NCBI GenBank assembly: GCA_964614515.1
Contig: CAZTPJ010000028.1
Location: 1-41,327, forward strand
Origin: CAZTPJ01 sp964614515
Lineage (GTDB): Bacteria; Planctomycetota; Phycisphaerae; Phycisphaerales; UBA1924
Direction of reading: 5' to 3'
DNA: 41,327 bases
Below are positions 1-7,411 of this stretch, piece by piece. Every line of letters starts with the position of its first letter. The stretch's first letter is position 1. A model generated the notes under the pieces. The model searched no databases and was not told the origin of the DNA. It saw only the letters and a program-made list of their open reading frames with translations. The position numbers and the translations under genes are program-made.

Positions 1-17
1 AACACGCTCTCGGCCCG

Positions 18-446
18 GTGCGAAGCCTCGCCGAATCTGTCCGCCGTGAGTTTGCGGACCCCGCGGCCCGCGGACGGCGCGTCTGCCTCCTTCTCGCGCC
101 GATCGCGCTGCTGAGCCTTGCCGACCTCTGGATGACCATCGATCACCTGACCCAGGTCGGAATGTTTGAGAGCAATCCTATCGCGCGGGCGGTGATGGCA
201 CAGGGATCGCCGACGCTGCTGGCCGTGTGGAAGATCCTGTCCGTGGCGATGGCGATTGGCTTCCTGTTCGTGGCGCGCCGCAAGTGGATCGGCGAGGCCG
301 CGACGTGGCTGGCCGTGTTCGTGCTGATCTGGCTGATGATCCGCTGGGCGGTGTACAGCGATCAAGTCTCGACGTTCAACGCGAACTCGCTGGCGTACAT
401 CGAACAGATCGACACCAACTGGGTGCGCATGCCGACCGGGCCGTGA
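18..446 (+). CDS. Small integral membrane protein (DUF5658-like), 5' end uncertain
   Basis: This is a 142-residue hydrophobic protein with about three predicted membrane segments (near residues 24-40, 66-86 and 92-111). Its middle part has the D-x-W-x-T...E-x-N-P pattern seen in small planctomycete DUF5658-type membrane proteins, whose function is unknown. The GTG at 18 is the first usable start, but the frame is open to the window edge, so the true start may lie upstream. The gene converges with the minus-strand gene ending at 536. A hairpin repeat (500-522) sits between the two ends. No catalytic motif is visible. Confidence 0.65.
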   Translation: MRSLAESVRREFADPAARGRRVCLLLAPIALLSLADLWMTIDHLTQVGMFESNPIARAVMAQGSPTLLAVWKILSVAMAIGFLFVARRKWIGEAATWLAVFVLIWLMIRWAVYSDQVSTFNANSLAYIEQIDTNWVRMPTGP

Positions 447-499
447 CGTCGGTGTCGTTCACGTGAGGACGGTTGATGTGGTGGCGCAGGCGTCGTACG

Positions 500-522
500 C
501 ACTGGCGGACACGCCGCCAGTG
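500..522. repeat. Family C hairpin repeat between convergent genes
   Basis: This is a perfect 9-bp inverted repeat: CACTGGCGG, a 5-nt loop, then CCGCCAGTG. The same stem recurs at 7275-7389 and 14064-14086. It lies between two convergent stop codons, so it could act as a bidirectional transcription or mRNA-decay barrier, but it has no T-tract. Confidence 0.8.
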
Positions 523-535
523 CCGCAGACATGTC

Positions 536-1168
536 TCACCGCTCCACGGGTTGAACCTCACGCACGCGCCTTGCGAGCAGGGTCAGAATCCCACGCCACA
601 CCGAAACCTGCTCCGACAAGTCATGCCCGAGCAGGTCCGACACGGCCGACCAGTCCTCGATCTCCAACGCTTGCTTGAGCGACCCGAGCACACCCGCCAG
701 TTCACCCGCGCGCTGCCCCACCGTCGGACCATCCCCGCTCAGACTCGACGAAAACTCCGCCAACGAGATGCCCAGCAACTCCGCGCTCTGCGTCATCGCC
801 TCATGCACCGCACGCCACAGGTCCATCGCCACCGCGACAGGCTCCAGCGCCGCGGCCGTGCGGCCCCGCTGTAACTCCGCCGACGCGAGTTGTTGAACTT
901 CATCAGCCTGTTCGAGGGATATGGCCGCGGCCTCGAGGGCCTCGAGCACCAGCGTTCGCGGCTCGGCCGAATACAACCGCAGTTCATCACCGACCGTCCC
1001 CCCCGGATCGGGCGAGGTCAACTGCCGCTCGCTCAAGAGCGTGCCATCGAGCAGCCCGGCCACGATGATCCGCCCGGCCTCGGCAGCGCGATCGCACGCG
1101 GCGTCAATCGCCGCCGAAAGGCTCCCGCTGACCATGGGCAGATCGACATCATCAAGGAGTACGCGCAT
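536..1168 (-). CDS. Conserved-looking hypothetical protein, Ala/Leu/Glu-rich helical
   Basis: This 210-residue cytoplasmic protein begins MRVLLDDVDLPMVSG. It has no signal peptide or membrane segment. It is rich in Ala, Leu, Glu and Ser, and residues from about 70 to 200 look almost entirely helical. I do not recognise the family. The frame is open further upstream to 1324, but that stretch is Arg/Pro-rich and looks non-coding. The ATG at 1168 is therefore preferred, with only a weak ribosome-binding site. The gene lies 76 bp downstream of the lipid-A N-domain gene on the same strand and could share its transcript. Confidence 0.6.
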   Translation of the reverse strand: MRVLLDDVDLPMVSGSLSAAIDAACDRAAEAGRIIVAGLLDGTLLSERQLTSPDPGGTVGDELRLYSAEPRTLVLEALEAAAISLEQADEVQQLASAELQRGRTAAALEPVAVAMDLWRAVHEAMTQSAELLGISLAEFSSSLSGDGPTVGQRAGELAGVLGSLKQALEIEDWSAVSDLLGHDLSEQVSVWRGILTLLARRVREVQPVER

Positions 1169-1244
1169 GCATGACTTATCGGTTCGCGCGGCGTTATCCG
1201 GCACACGCCAACGGCCATCTCCCGCGACACGCCCATTCTGCGCA

Positions 1245-1895
1245 TCACTCCGCCAGCGCGGGCTCAGGCGTCGCGGAAACGTCCGTCGAATCGGGCCTGG
1301 CGGCCTGAACGGCCCGCTTGGCACGGCGATTCTGCTTGTGGATCAAGCGCAGGTTCCGCGCATAAATCACGATCCCCGTCGACTGCCCAAGCACACCCAC
1401 CACATCCTTGCGCCACACGAAGTATGTAAACAGCGCCACGCCCCCGAAGAAACTCAGCCACCAGAATAACGGCGGAATCACCGATGCACGCTGCTTCTCG
1501 GACATCACCCACTGAATCAGCATCCGCCCGAAGAAGCAGACCTGACCGCCCAGGCCCACGGCGATCCAAACCATCATCCCCCATCCACTGACGTTGAACA
1601 ACTTGAGCACCCAGTGCCGCGCGTGCAGTTCCGTCGCGGTGACATTGAGCGCGGCCGCGAATTCGCCCTCGCTCAGCCACGCATCCGGAAAGCCGACACC
1701 GTCAAGGAATCGAAACTCGTGCCCACCGCGCTCTGCGTCGCGCACTTCGACTTCGACCTTGCCCGAACCCACGATGACTTCAAATCGCGATGCCCCGTCG
1801 GTTCTCGCCGACTTCGTGCCGATCTGCGGCCCGAGCACAAGCCACACGCCCACCAGCAGCATCGCAAGCATCGCCAGAATCGGGCCGGACTTCAT
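1245..1895 (-). CDS. Lipid-A biosynthesis N-terminal domain (LAB_N) membrane protein
   Basis: This 216-residue protein has an N-terminal anchor (residues 5-25), an extracytoplasmic region, and three C-terminal membrane helices. The C-terminal part carries the LAB_N signature: GRMLIQWVMSE, then PPLFWWLSFFGG, then GVLGQSTGIVIYARNL. In this family the domain is a small multi-helix membrane module, often found beside polyprenyl-phosphate glycosyltransferases, and is thought to help lipid-linked sugar handling. Its start overlaps the end of the upstream glycosyltransferase by 4 bp (ATGA), which indicates translational coupling. The pair plausibly glycosylates a lipid or envelope component. The basic C-terminal tail is probably cytoplasmic. 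Confidence 0.85.
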   Translation of the reverse strand: MKSGPILAMLAMLLVGVWLVLGPQIGTKSARTDGASRFEVIVGSGKVEVEVRDAERGGHEFRFLDGVGFPDAWLSEGEFAAALNVTATELHARHWVLKLFNVSGWGMMVWIAVGLGGQVCFFGRMLIQWVMSEKQRASVIPPLFWWLSFFGGVALFTYFVWRKDVVGVLGQSTGIVIYARNLRLIHKQNRRAKRAVQAARPDSTDVSATPEPALAE

Positions 1896-2704
1896 GGCGT
1901 CGCGCTCCGCGCGGAAACCTCAATCGCGGCCTCAACGACCGGACGCACTTCTTCATGGACCACGGGGCGACGGCGATTGCCCATGTATCGCACGGCGAAG
2001 CAGTCGATCAGGCCGGGAATCGCGCGTTGCATGATGCCCAGGCCGTACTTCGTCGTGCCCGCCGTTCTCGGACGATGTCGCACCGGCATCTCGACCACCT
2101 TGTACCCCAGTCGCCGGGCCATCACGGGAATGAAGCGATGCATCCCCTTGAACTCCAACGGCAGCGAAACCGCGATTTCTCGCCGCATCACACGCAGCGA
2201 GCAGCCCGTGTCCCGAATCGTATCCCCCAGCAGCAGCCTGCGAAAGATGCGCCCCACCACGCTCCCCACCCGCCGAACCGCGTTGTCCTTTCGCGATCGC
2301 GAACGATCCCCCTGCACCATGTCCGCGCGATGCTCATTCATCATCAGCAGCATCGCCGGAATCTCGGCCGGATCGTTCTGCAAGTCGGCATCGAGCGTGG
2401 CGATGAGCCGTCCGCGTGCGGCCCGAAACCCCGCGTGAAACGCTGCCGACTGCCCGTTGCCCTTGCCCGCGGGCGTCTCCAGCATCGCCACGCATCGCAG
2501 CCACGCCCGATCCAGCATCAGGTTCAGCACGCCCCGGCGCGTGCCATCCGTCGAGCCGTCATCCACCACGATGAACTCGCACGACAGCCCCGTCGCCTCC
2601 ATCGCCCGACCCACTTCATGCACCAGCGCCGCGATGTTCCCCTCTTCATTGTGCGCCGGCGCGATGATCGACAGATCAAGTTCCTCAGAAGCCGATGGGG
2701 GCAT
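1892..2704 (-). CDS. Family 2 glycosyltransferase (polyprenyl-phosphate sugar transferase type)
   Basis: This 270-residue GT-A enzyme resembles the dolichol/undecaprenyl-phosphate mannose or glucose synthase branch. Visible motifs are SIIAPAHNEEGN near the start, VVDDGSTDGT (nucleotide-sugar binding), TLDADLQNDP (DxD-type metal site) and the conserved MHRFIPVMARRLGY...VRHRPRTAGTTKYG segment. No membrane helices follow, so the membrane role is probably supplied by the coupled LAB_N protein downstream. The frame continues upstream, but those codons run into the inverted-repeat element at 2736-2947. The ATG at 2704 (MPPSASEE) is the likelier start. The sugar specificity cannot be read from sequence. 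Confidence 0.9.
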   Translation of the reverse strand: MPPSASEELDLSIIAPAHNEEGNIAALVHEVGRAMEATGLSCEFIVVDDGSTDGTRRGVLNLMLDRAWLRCVAMLETPAGKGNGQSAAFHAGFRAARGRLIATLDADLQNDPAEIPAMLLMMNEHRADMVQGDRSRSRKDNAVRRVGSVVGRIFRRLLLGDTIRDTGCSLRVMRREIAVSLPLEFKGMHRFIPVMARRLGYKVVEMPVRHRPRTAGTTKYGLGIMQRAIPGLIDCFAVRYMGNRRRPVVHEEVRPVVEAAIEVSARSATP

Positions 2705-2735
2705 GATGCAAAGGGTAGGAGGGCGAAGCCCACCA

Positions 2736-2947
2736 ATAAGAAGCCCGACCATCAGGGAGGGCTTGGCCGCGGCGACACACGCGATTCCGACCCAGCGCCC
2801 CCATCGTCACCCGCGACCACCATCACACAGCGGATGACGCCGTCAACCACTGACACACGCCATCACACAGCGGATGACGCCGTCAACCACTGGCACACGC
2901 CAGCACACACCCGCTTCCAAGCCCTCCCTGATGGTCGGGCTTCCTAT
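2736..2947. mobile_element. Family A terminal-inverted-repeat element, 212 bp
   Basis: The left end (2736-2766) and right end (2917-2947) are inverted copies: the inner 27 bp are perfect and the outer ATAAG/ATAGG has one mismatch. Each end also holds its own small dyad, AAGCCC...GGGCTT. The element encodes no protein. It occupies the divergent intergenic region between the glycosyltransferase and araB. The same ends flank a different core at 35146-35656. This looks like a non-autonomous MITE or REPIN-type element; its mobility is inferred. Confidence 0.7.
2820..2899 (+). repeat. Two tandem 40-bp direct repeats inside the family A element
   Basis: Two 40-bp units (2820-2859 and 2860-2899), each beginning CCATCACACAGCGG, lie head to tail with one visible mismatch (TGACACACG against TGGCACACG). 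A third, decayed partial unit follows. They form most of the core of the 2736-2947 element and are absent from the core of the array at 35146-35656. Confidence 0.85.
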
Positions 2948-2963
2948 GTCGGTATCATCCGCC

Positions 2964-4682
2964 ATGCCACGCTTCCTTGGCCTGGACTTTGGAACCGAAT
3001 CCGTGCGGGCCGTCATCGTCGGCGCGGATGGTTCGCTGCACGCCACGGCCGTCGCAGCCTTCGCCGATCGACAGATCACGGGCGCCAGCGCGGCCGCGAT
3101 GCGACTCTTCGGCTCGGCCCTCGCGCCGCACTGGGCGCTGCAGCATCCCTCCGACTGGATCGACGCCGCCGCCACGGCCGTGCGCGAAGCCATCGCACGC
3201 AGCGGCATCGACAACAGCGTCAGCAAGTCCATCGCCGGCATCGGCGTGGACTTCACCAGTTGCACGATGCTCCCCGCGCGGCTCGACGGTTCACCGCTGT
3301 GCCTCGACCCGACGCCGCCGCGCGCGGACCAGCCCATCGCCACACATCCGCTGTCAACCCTCGCGCCGCGCCCGCACGCATGGCCCAAACTCTGGAAGCA
3401 CCACGGCGCCCACGATCAAGCCCAGCGCATCACCACGCTCGCACGACAGCGACGCGAACCATGGCTCGATCGCTACGGCGGAAGCGTCGGACTCGAATGG
3501 CTCTTTCCAAAGATACTCGAAGTGATCGAAGGTGACGCCGCGACGGCCACGGCCGCCGAAGTCTGGCTCGAGGCCGGCGACTGGTTCGTCTGGCAACTCA
3601 TCGGCTCGCCATGGATGACCGAAGGGGGGGGCAAGGGGGGGGCCATCCCCGCGAGCGACCTCCCGCGATCAACCTGCCAGGCCGGATATAAAGCGCTGTG
3701 GTCGAGCGACACCGGCTATCCATCGCGCGAGTTCCTCACGGGCGTACATGCACAACTCGCAGATGCGGCCGTATTCAAACTCCCCGGTCGCCACATCGCC
3801 CCCGGCGTTCGCGCGGGCTTGCTCTGCGAGGCGATGGCCCATCGGCTCGGTCTCAACGCGGGCATTCCCGTTTCAGCCGCGATCATCGATGCGCACGCGG
3901 GCGTGCCCGGCGCGGGCGTCGCGGCCGTGGGAGACATGGTGCTCGTCATGGGCACGTCCGGCTGTCACATGCTCTTGACCGATCGCGAGACCCACATCCG
4001 CGGCGTCGCGGGCATCGTGCGCGATGGCATTCTCCCCGGCCATTACGGCATCGAAACCGGCCAGGCCGCGATGGGCGACGCCTTTGACTTCGTTCGCAGA
4101 CTTACGGGGCACACGGACTTTGCATCGCTCGAACAGGCCGCGGCCGACATCGCACCGGGCGCGGACGGCGTGGTGTGCATCGACTGGTTCAACGGCTGTC
4201 GCACGCCGTTGATGGATGGCTCCCTGCGCGGCGCGTTCCTTGGACTCACGCTCCATCACACCCCCGCGCACCTGTATCGCGCCGTGCTCGAGGCCTCGGC
4301 GTGCGGCCTGCGTTGGATCGTCGAAACCCTGCGCGATGCCGGCGTACCCGTCGAGCGGTTCATCGCCACCGGCGGCCTCCCCTCACGCAGCCCTCTGTTC
4401 ATGAAGATCGTCGCCAGCACCCTCAACGCGCCCATCTCCATCCCCACCATCGAACACGGTCCCGCGCTGGGCGCCGCCATCCTCGGCGCACTGGCCGCGG
4501 GGAGCGCGGATGGTGGATTCGACGATGTGCAGCAGGCCGTGACGGCCATGGCGGGGAGAGCGGCGAGACATTCGCCGGGCCTGAGCAGTGCGCTTCTCCC
4601 GGTGGAGCCGGTGGCGGAGTGGTTGAGGGTGTATGAGGGAGTGTATGGGAAGTATCGCACGATCTGCCAAGTGGTGAGGTGA
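2964..4682 (+). CDS. araB: L-ribulokinase (FGGY carbohydrate kinase)
   Basis: This 572-residue protein has the usual ribulokinase length and phosphorylates L-ribulose in L-arabinose catabolism. The N-terminal phosphate loop reads FLGLDFGTESVRAVIVG. The second domain has MGTSGCHM, then GIETGQAAMGDAFDFVRRL. These are followed by CIDWFNGCRTPLMDGSLRGAFLGLTL and the adenosine-site segment IATGGLPSRSPLFMKI, all in AraB order. The ATG at 2964 (MPRFLGLDF) is chosen because the frame upstream lies in a repeat element. Two runs of eight G (3624-3631, 3635-3642) encode a GGGKGG insert, which may be a slippage site. The stop overlaps the next start (TGATG). The neighbouring isomerase-like gene supports a pentose or deoxyhexose pathway. 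Confidence 0.9.
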   Translation: MPRFLGLDFGTESVRAVIVGADGSLHATAVAAFADRQITGASAAAMRLFGSALAPHWALQHPSDWIDAAATAVREAIARSGIDNSVSKSIAGIGVDFTSCTMLPARLDGSPLCLDPTPPRADQPIATHPLSTLAPRPHAWPKLWKHHGAHDQAQRITTLARQRREPWLDRYGGSVGLEWLFPKILEVIEGDAATATAAEVWLEAGDWFVWQLIGSPWMTEGGGKGGAIPASDLPRSTCQAGYKALWSSDTGYPSREFLTGVHAQLADAAVFKLPGRHIAPGVRAGLLCEAMAHRLGLNAGIPVSAAIIDAHAGVPGAGVAAVGDMVLVMGTSGCHMLLTDRETHIRGVAGIVRDGILPGHYGIETGQAAMGDAFDFVRRLTGHTDFASLEQAAADIAPGADGVVCIDWFNGCRTPLMDGSLRGAFLGLTLHHTPAHLYRAVLEASACGLRWIVETLRDAGVPVERFIATGGLPSRSPLFMKIVASTLNAPISIPTIEHGPALGAAILGALAAGSADGGFDDVQQAVTAMAGRAARHSPGLSSALLPVEPVAEWLRVYEGVYGKYRTICQVVR

Positions 4683-5311
4683 TGCCGCAAAAGGGAAGGA
4701 ACAGTCCAACGCCCTTAGGCAAAGGACTCAGTCCAAAGACGAGCGGCTCGCACGGATGCTGTCCTCAACCATCGATCGGCGTACAGTTGGTCGTGGCTAC
4801 GCACCGCCAGCCGAGCAAGCGGTTTCGCGATCCGGGAACGACCATCTACTCATATCTCTATGAGTACCAGGTGCGCTGCCCTGAATGCGGTGGATGCGCA
4901 CAGGTCGTATCGAAGTCCAAGGAGAGCGAAACTAAGACAAGGGCCTCGCTAACGACAACCACGTTCACGCTCGTGTGCGGCCAATGCAGTTTTTTCACAG
5001 AACGACCCTTTCCGTCGAGTTGGAACACAACGCCAAGTACTCCGCCTAGAGACCTGGTATTCAAGTTACCTCTTTGGCTTCAGACTCGTTGCAAGGGCAA
5101 CATTCTGTGGGCATATAACGCGCAACATCTATCGGACATCGAATCAATGGTGGAGGCACAGCTTCGGGAAGATGGACAAGACTGGCGGGGGAAAATGGCG
5201 AATCGCACGATGGCTGCTCGTCTGCCGCGATGGATGTTGCTACGGAAGAGTCGATCGGAAGTAATGCGCGGCCTCGTGCGGTTACGAGGAAAACTGGAAT
5301 CGGGACGCTGA
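4682..5311 (+). CDS. Zinc-ribbon protein of unknown function, coupled to the sugar cassette
   Basis: This 209-residue protein has two Cys pairs (C66/C69 in CPECGG and C99/C102 in CGQC) that form a zinc ribbon. A conserved-looking segment follows: PLWLQTRCKGNILWAYNAQHLSDIE and a basic C-terminus. I recall small bacterial proteins with this layout, but no function is established. The ATG at 4682 overlaps the araB stop. The first 37 residues are low in conserved character, and a GTG at 4793 (VATHRQPSKRFRDPG) may be the true start. The base composition is visibly more AT-rich than that of araB. Its stop overlaps the isomerase start (TGATG), so all three genes are translationally chained. Confidence 0.7.
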   Translation: MPQKGRNSPTPLGKGLSPKTSGSHGCCPQPSIGVQLVVATHRQPSKRFRDPGTTIYSYLYEYQVRCPECGGCAQVVSKSKESETKTRASLTTTTFTLVCGQCSFFTERPFPSSWNTTPSTPPRDLVFKLPLWLQTRCKGNILWAYNAQHLSDIESMVEAQLREDGQDWRGKMANRTMAARLPRWMLLRKSRSEVMRGLVRLRGKLESGR

Positions 5312-7308
5312 TGAGCAGGAGTGAAGCTACGTCTGATCGGAATGCACCAATCAAGAACTCCCAGCTCCCCCCCCGCACGGCCATCCTGATCGCCTCGGGC
5401 GATCTGCGTGAGTCGGCCAACGTCGCGTGTTGGCCGGCGCAGCGGGCGATGGAGCGGGAACTGGCCGAGGCGCTGGCCGCGCACGGGTGGAGGATGGATC
5501 GCAGGCCAGATGCGGAGATGGGTACAGGCGAGACGCCCGTACCACCGAGGAGTGCAACTCGCGTGGGCGGGACGTCTGTTCAACTGCTACGCCCAAGAGA
5601 GGCGGGCGGGACGCCCGCCCCACCGGATCCAGGACACACAGGCGGGACGCCTGTGCCACCGGGGTCTGCAACGCGCTCAGGCGAAACGCCCGTGCCACCG
5701 GGAAGTGAGTCTGGCTCGCTCGCGCATGGGTTCATCTCGTCACAGACGATGGGGCGCGAGGTGTTCGCGGGGATTCATCGCGATGCGCCGCTCATCGTGG
5801 CCGAGGCCGTGTGGCAGTATTCGCATCATGTGCTGATGGGTCTTGAGCGTCATCGCGGACCGATCCTTCTTGTTGCGAACTGGTCGGGTCAGTGGCCGGG
5901 GCTTGTCGGCGTGCTGAATCTTCGCGGTTCGCTGGCCAAGGCGGGCGTGAAGCATTCGCTGTTGTGGGGTGAGGACTTCACGGCCGGGGACTTTCGCGCG
6001 AAACTCGGCCGTTGGCTGCACAAGGGGCGCATTCGCCACGACACATCCCACGTGGCCACGCTGGATGCGGATGATCTTCCAAGTCGTGTGCGAAAGTTTG
6101 CTCGGCCGTTGGCCGATGCGCTCGATGCGCAGCCCGCGATCCTCGGCGTCTTCGATGAAGGCTGCATGGGCATGTACAACGCGATCATCCCGGATCACCT
6201 CCTGCACGCGGCCGGGGCATACAAAGAGCGCCTGTCGCAGTCGGCCCTCTTTCACGCGATGATGCAGGTCTCAAGCGATGATGCCGACGCGGCACGGCGA
6301 TGGCTCGACGCACGCGGCATGCGATTCATCACCGGGCCGGAACCGAAGTCAGACCTTACCGACGATCAGATTCGCTGGCAGCTCAAGATGTACATCGCGG
6401 CCGTGAGACTCGCCGACGAGTTCGGCTGCGACGCGATCGGGATTCAGTATCAACAGGGACTCAAAGACCTCTGCCCCGCGTCAGATCTTGCGGAGGGCCT
6501 GCTCAACTGCTCCGATCGTCCGCCGGTGCGGGCGACCAACGGCCCGCGGGCGGGACAGATCATCCGCGATGGCTCGCCCATCACGCACTTCAACGAAGTC
6601 GATGAGTGCGCGGGGCTTGACGGCCTCATCACCCAGCGCGTCTGGACCGCGATGGGCCTGCAACCCGACAACACGCTGCATGACCTTCGCTGGGGCGACT
6701 GGTTCGATGGGGAGGTCGATGCACCGGAGGTCGGCGTGGAGCGCGACGGCCAGCGCACGTTCGTGTGGGTGTTTGAGATTTCGGGGGCCGTGCCGCCCTC
6801 GCACTTCGCCCGCGGCTATGCGGAGGCCGTATCGGAACGTCAGCCGCCGATGTACTTCCGCCTGGGGGGGGGGACGATCAAGGGGGTGTCGAAGGCGGGC
6901 GAGGTTGTGTGGTCGCGCGTGTTTGTCGAGGGTGATCGCCTGCACATGGACATCGGCCGTTGCCGCGCTGTCGCGCTGCCGGAAGAGGAGACGCAGCGCC
7001 GCTGGCGCATGACGACCTCGCAGTGGCCGATCATGCACGCGGTGCTCTATGGTGTGACGCGCGATCAGATGATGGCACGACACCGCGCGAATCACATCCA
7101 GGTCGCGTATGCGCCCGACGCGGCCACGGCCGACGCCGCGTGCGCTGTCAAGGCCGCGATGGCGCAGCGCATGGGCATCCGCGTGCATGTCTGCGGCGCA
7201 AATGCAATAGGCGTGTCGCTGGGCGAGGCGTTGTCGCGATCAAGACGTGAGGTCATGTGGGTATCCGCGCGTGCCACTGGCAGTTTGCCTGCCAGTGCCG
7301 CGTGGTAG
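5311..7308 (+). CDS. L-fucose/L-arabinose isomerase-like protein with in-frame repeat insertion
   Basis: This 665-residue protein resembles the fucose-isomerase-like family, which interconverts aldoses and ketoses with a divalent metal. Recognisable stretches are LLVANWSGQWPGLVGVLNL, GVFDEGCMGMYNAIIPDHLL, DAIGIQYQQGLKDLCPASDL and FNEVDECAGLDGLITQRVW. The ATG at 5311 overlaps the previous stop. Residues 72-132 are a Gly/Pro-rich stretch of GETPVPP-like units encoded by an interspersed nucleotide repeat. The last 15 or so residues are read out of a family C hairpin (7275-7297), so the native C-terminus has probably been replaced or extended. A G10 run at 6864-6873 encodes LGGGT. With araB next door it probably supplies ribulose or a related ketose; the exact sugar is inferred. 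Confidence 0.8.
   Translation: MSRSEATSDRNAPIKNSQLPPRTAILIASGDLRESANVACWPAQRAMERELAEALAAHGWRMDRRPDAEMGTGETPVPPRSATRVGGTSVQLLRPREAGGTPAPPDPGHTGGTPVPPGSATRSGETPVPPGSESGSLAHGFISSQTMGREVFAGIHRDAPLIVAEAVWQYSHHVLMGLERHRGPILLVANWSGQWPGLVGVLNLRGSLAKAGVKHSLLWGEDFTAGDFRAKLGRWLHKGRIRHDTSHVATLDADDLPSRVRKFARPLADALDAQPAILGVFDEGCMGMYNAIIPDHLLHAAGAYKERLSQSALFHAMMQVSSDDADAARRWLDARGMRFITGPEPKSDLTDDQIRWQLKMYIAAVRLADEFGCDAIGIQYQQGLKDLCPASDLAEGLLNCSDRPPVRATNGPRAGQIIRDGSPITHFNEVDECAGLDGLITQRVWTAMGLQPDNTLHDLRWGDWFDGEVDAPEVGVERDGQRTFVWVFEISGAVPPSHFARGYAEAVSERQPPMYFRLGGGTIKGVSKAGEVVWSRVFVEGDRLHMDIGRCRAVALPEEETQRRWRMTTSQWPIMHAVLYGVTRDQMMARHRANHIQVAYAPDAATADAACAVKAAMAQRMGIRVHVCGANAIGVSLGEALSRSRREVMWVSARATGSLPASAAW
5524..5706 (+). 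repeat. Family D repeat expansion inside the isomerase gene
   Basis: About five imperfect units related to GGCGGGACGCCTGTGCCACC run through codons 72-132 of the isomerase gene. They are separated by short irregular spacers and stay in frame, giving the peptide repeat GETPVPP/GGTPVPP. The same kind of unit is common in intergenic DNA of GC-rich bacteria, which suggests insertion of a non-coding repeat into a coding region. Confidence 0.8.
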
Positions 7309-7389
7309 ACCAGATCGGCCGCCGACACTGGCGAGCATGTCGTCAGTGGCACACTCCCGACCCAGGCACTGGCGAGCAAGTCGCCAGTG
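7275..7389. repeat. Three family C hairpin repeats between the isomerase gene and aroC
   Basis: There are three copies of the CACTGGC... stem-loop: 7275-7297 (8-bp stem, 7-nt loop, partly coding the isomerase C-terminus), 7326-7348 (imperfect), and 7367-7389 (perfect 9-bp stem with loop GCAAG). The third ends only 22 bp before the aroC start, so it could affect aroC transcription or translation. Confidence 0.8.
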
Positions 7390-7411
7390 GTACAGCGTCG
7401 TATGATCGACC

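Noticed and set aside
1790..3535. Plus-strand frame of about 580 codons opposite the glycosyltransferase and across araB
   Set aside because: It crosses a repeat element and two real genes in other frames; composition is typical of shadow frames.
5524..5706. CRISPR-like short repeat cluster
   Set aside because: Units are diverged, spacers are irregular and few bases long, and the whole region is in frame within a gene.
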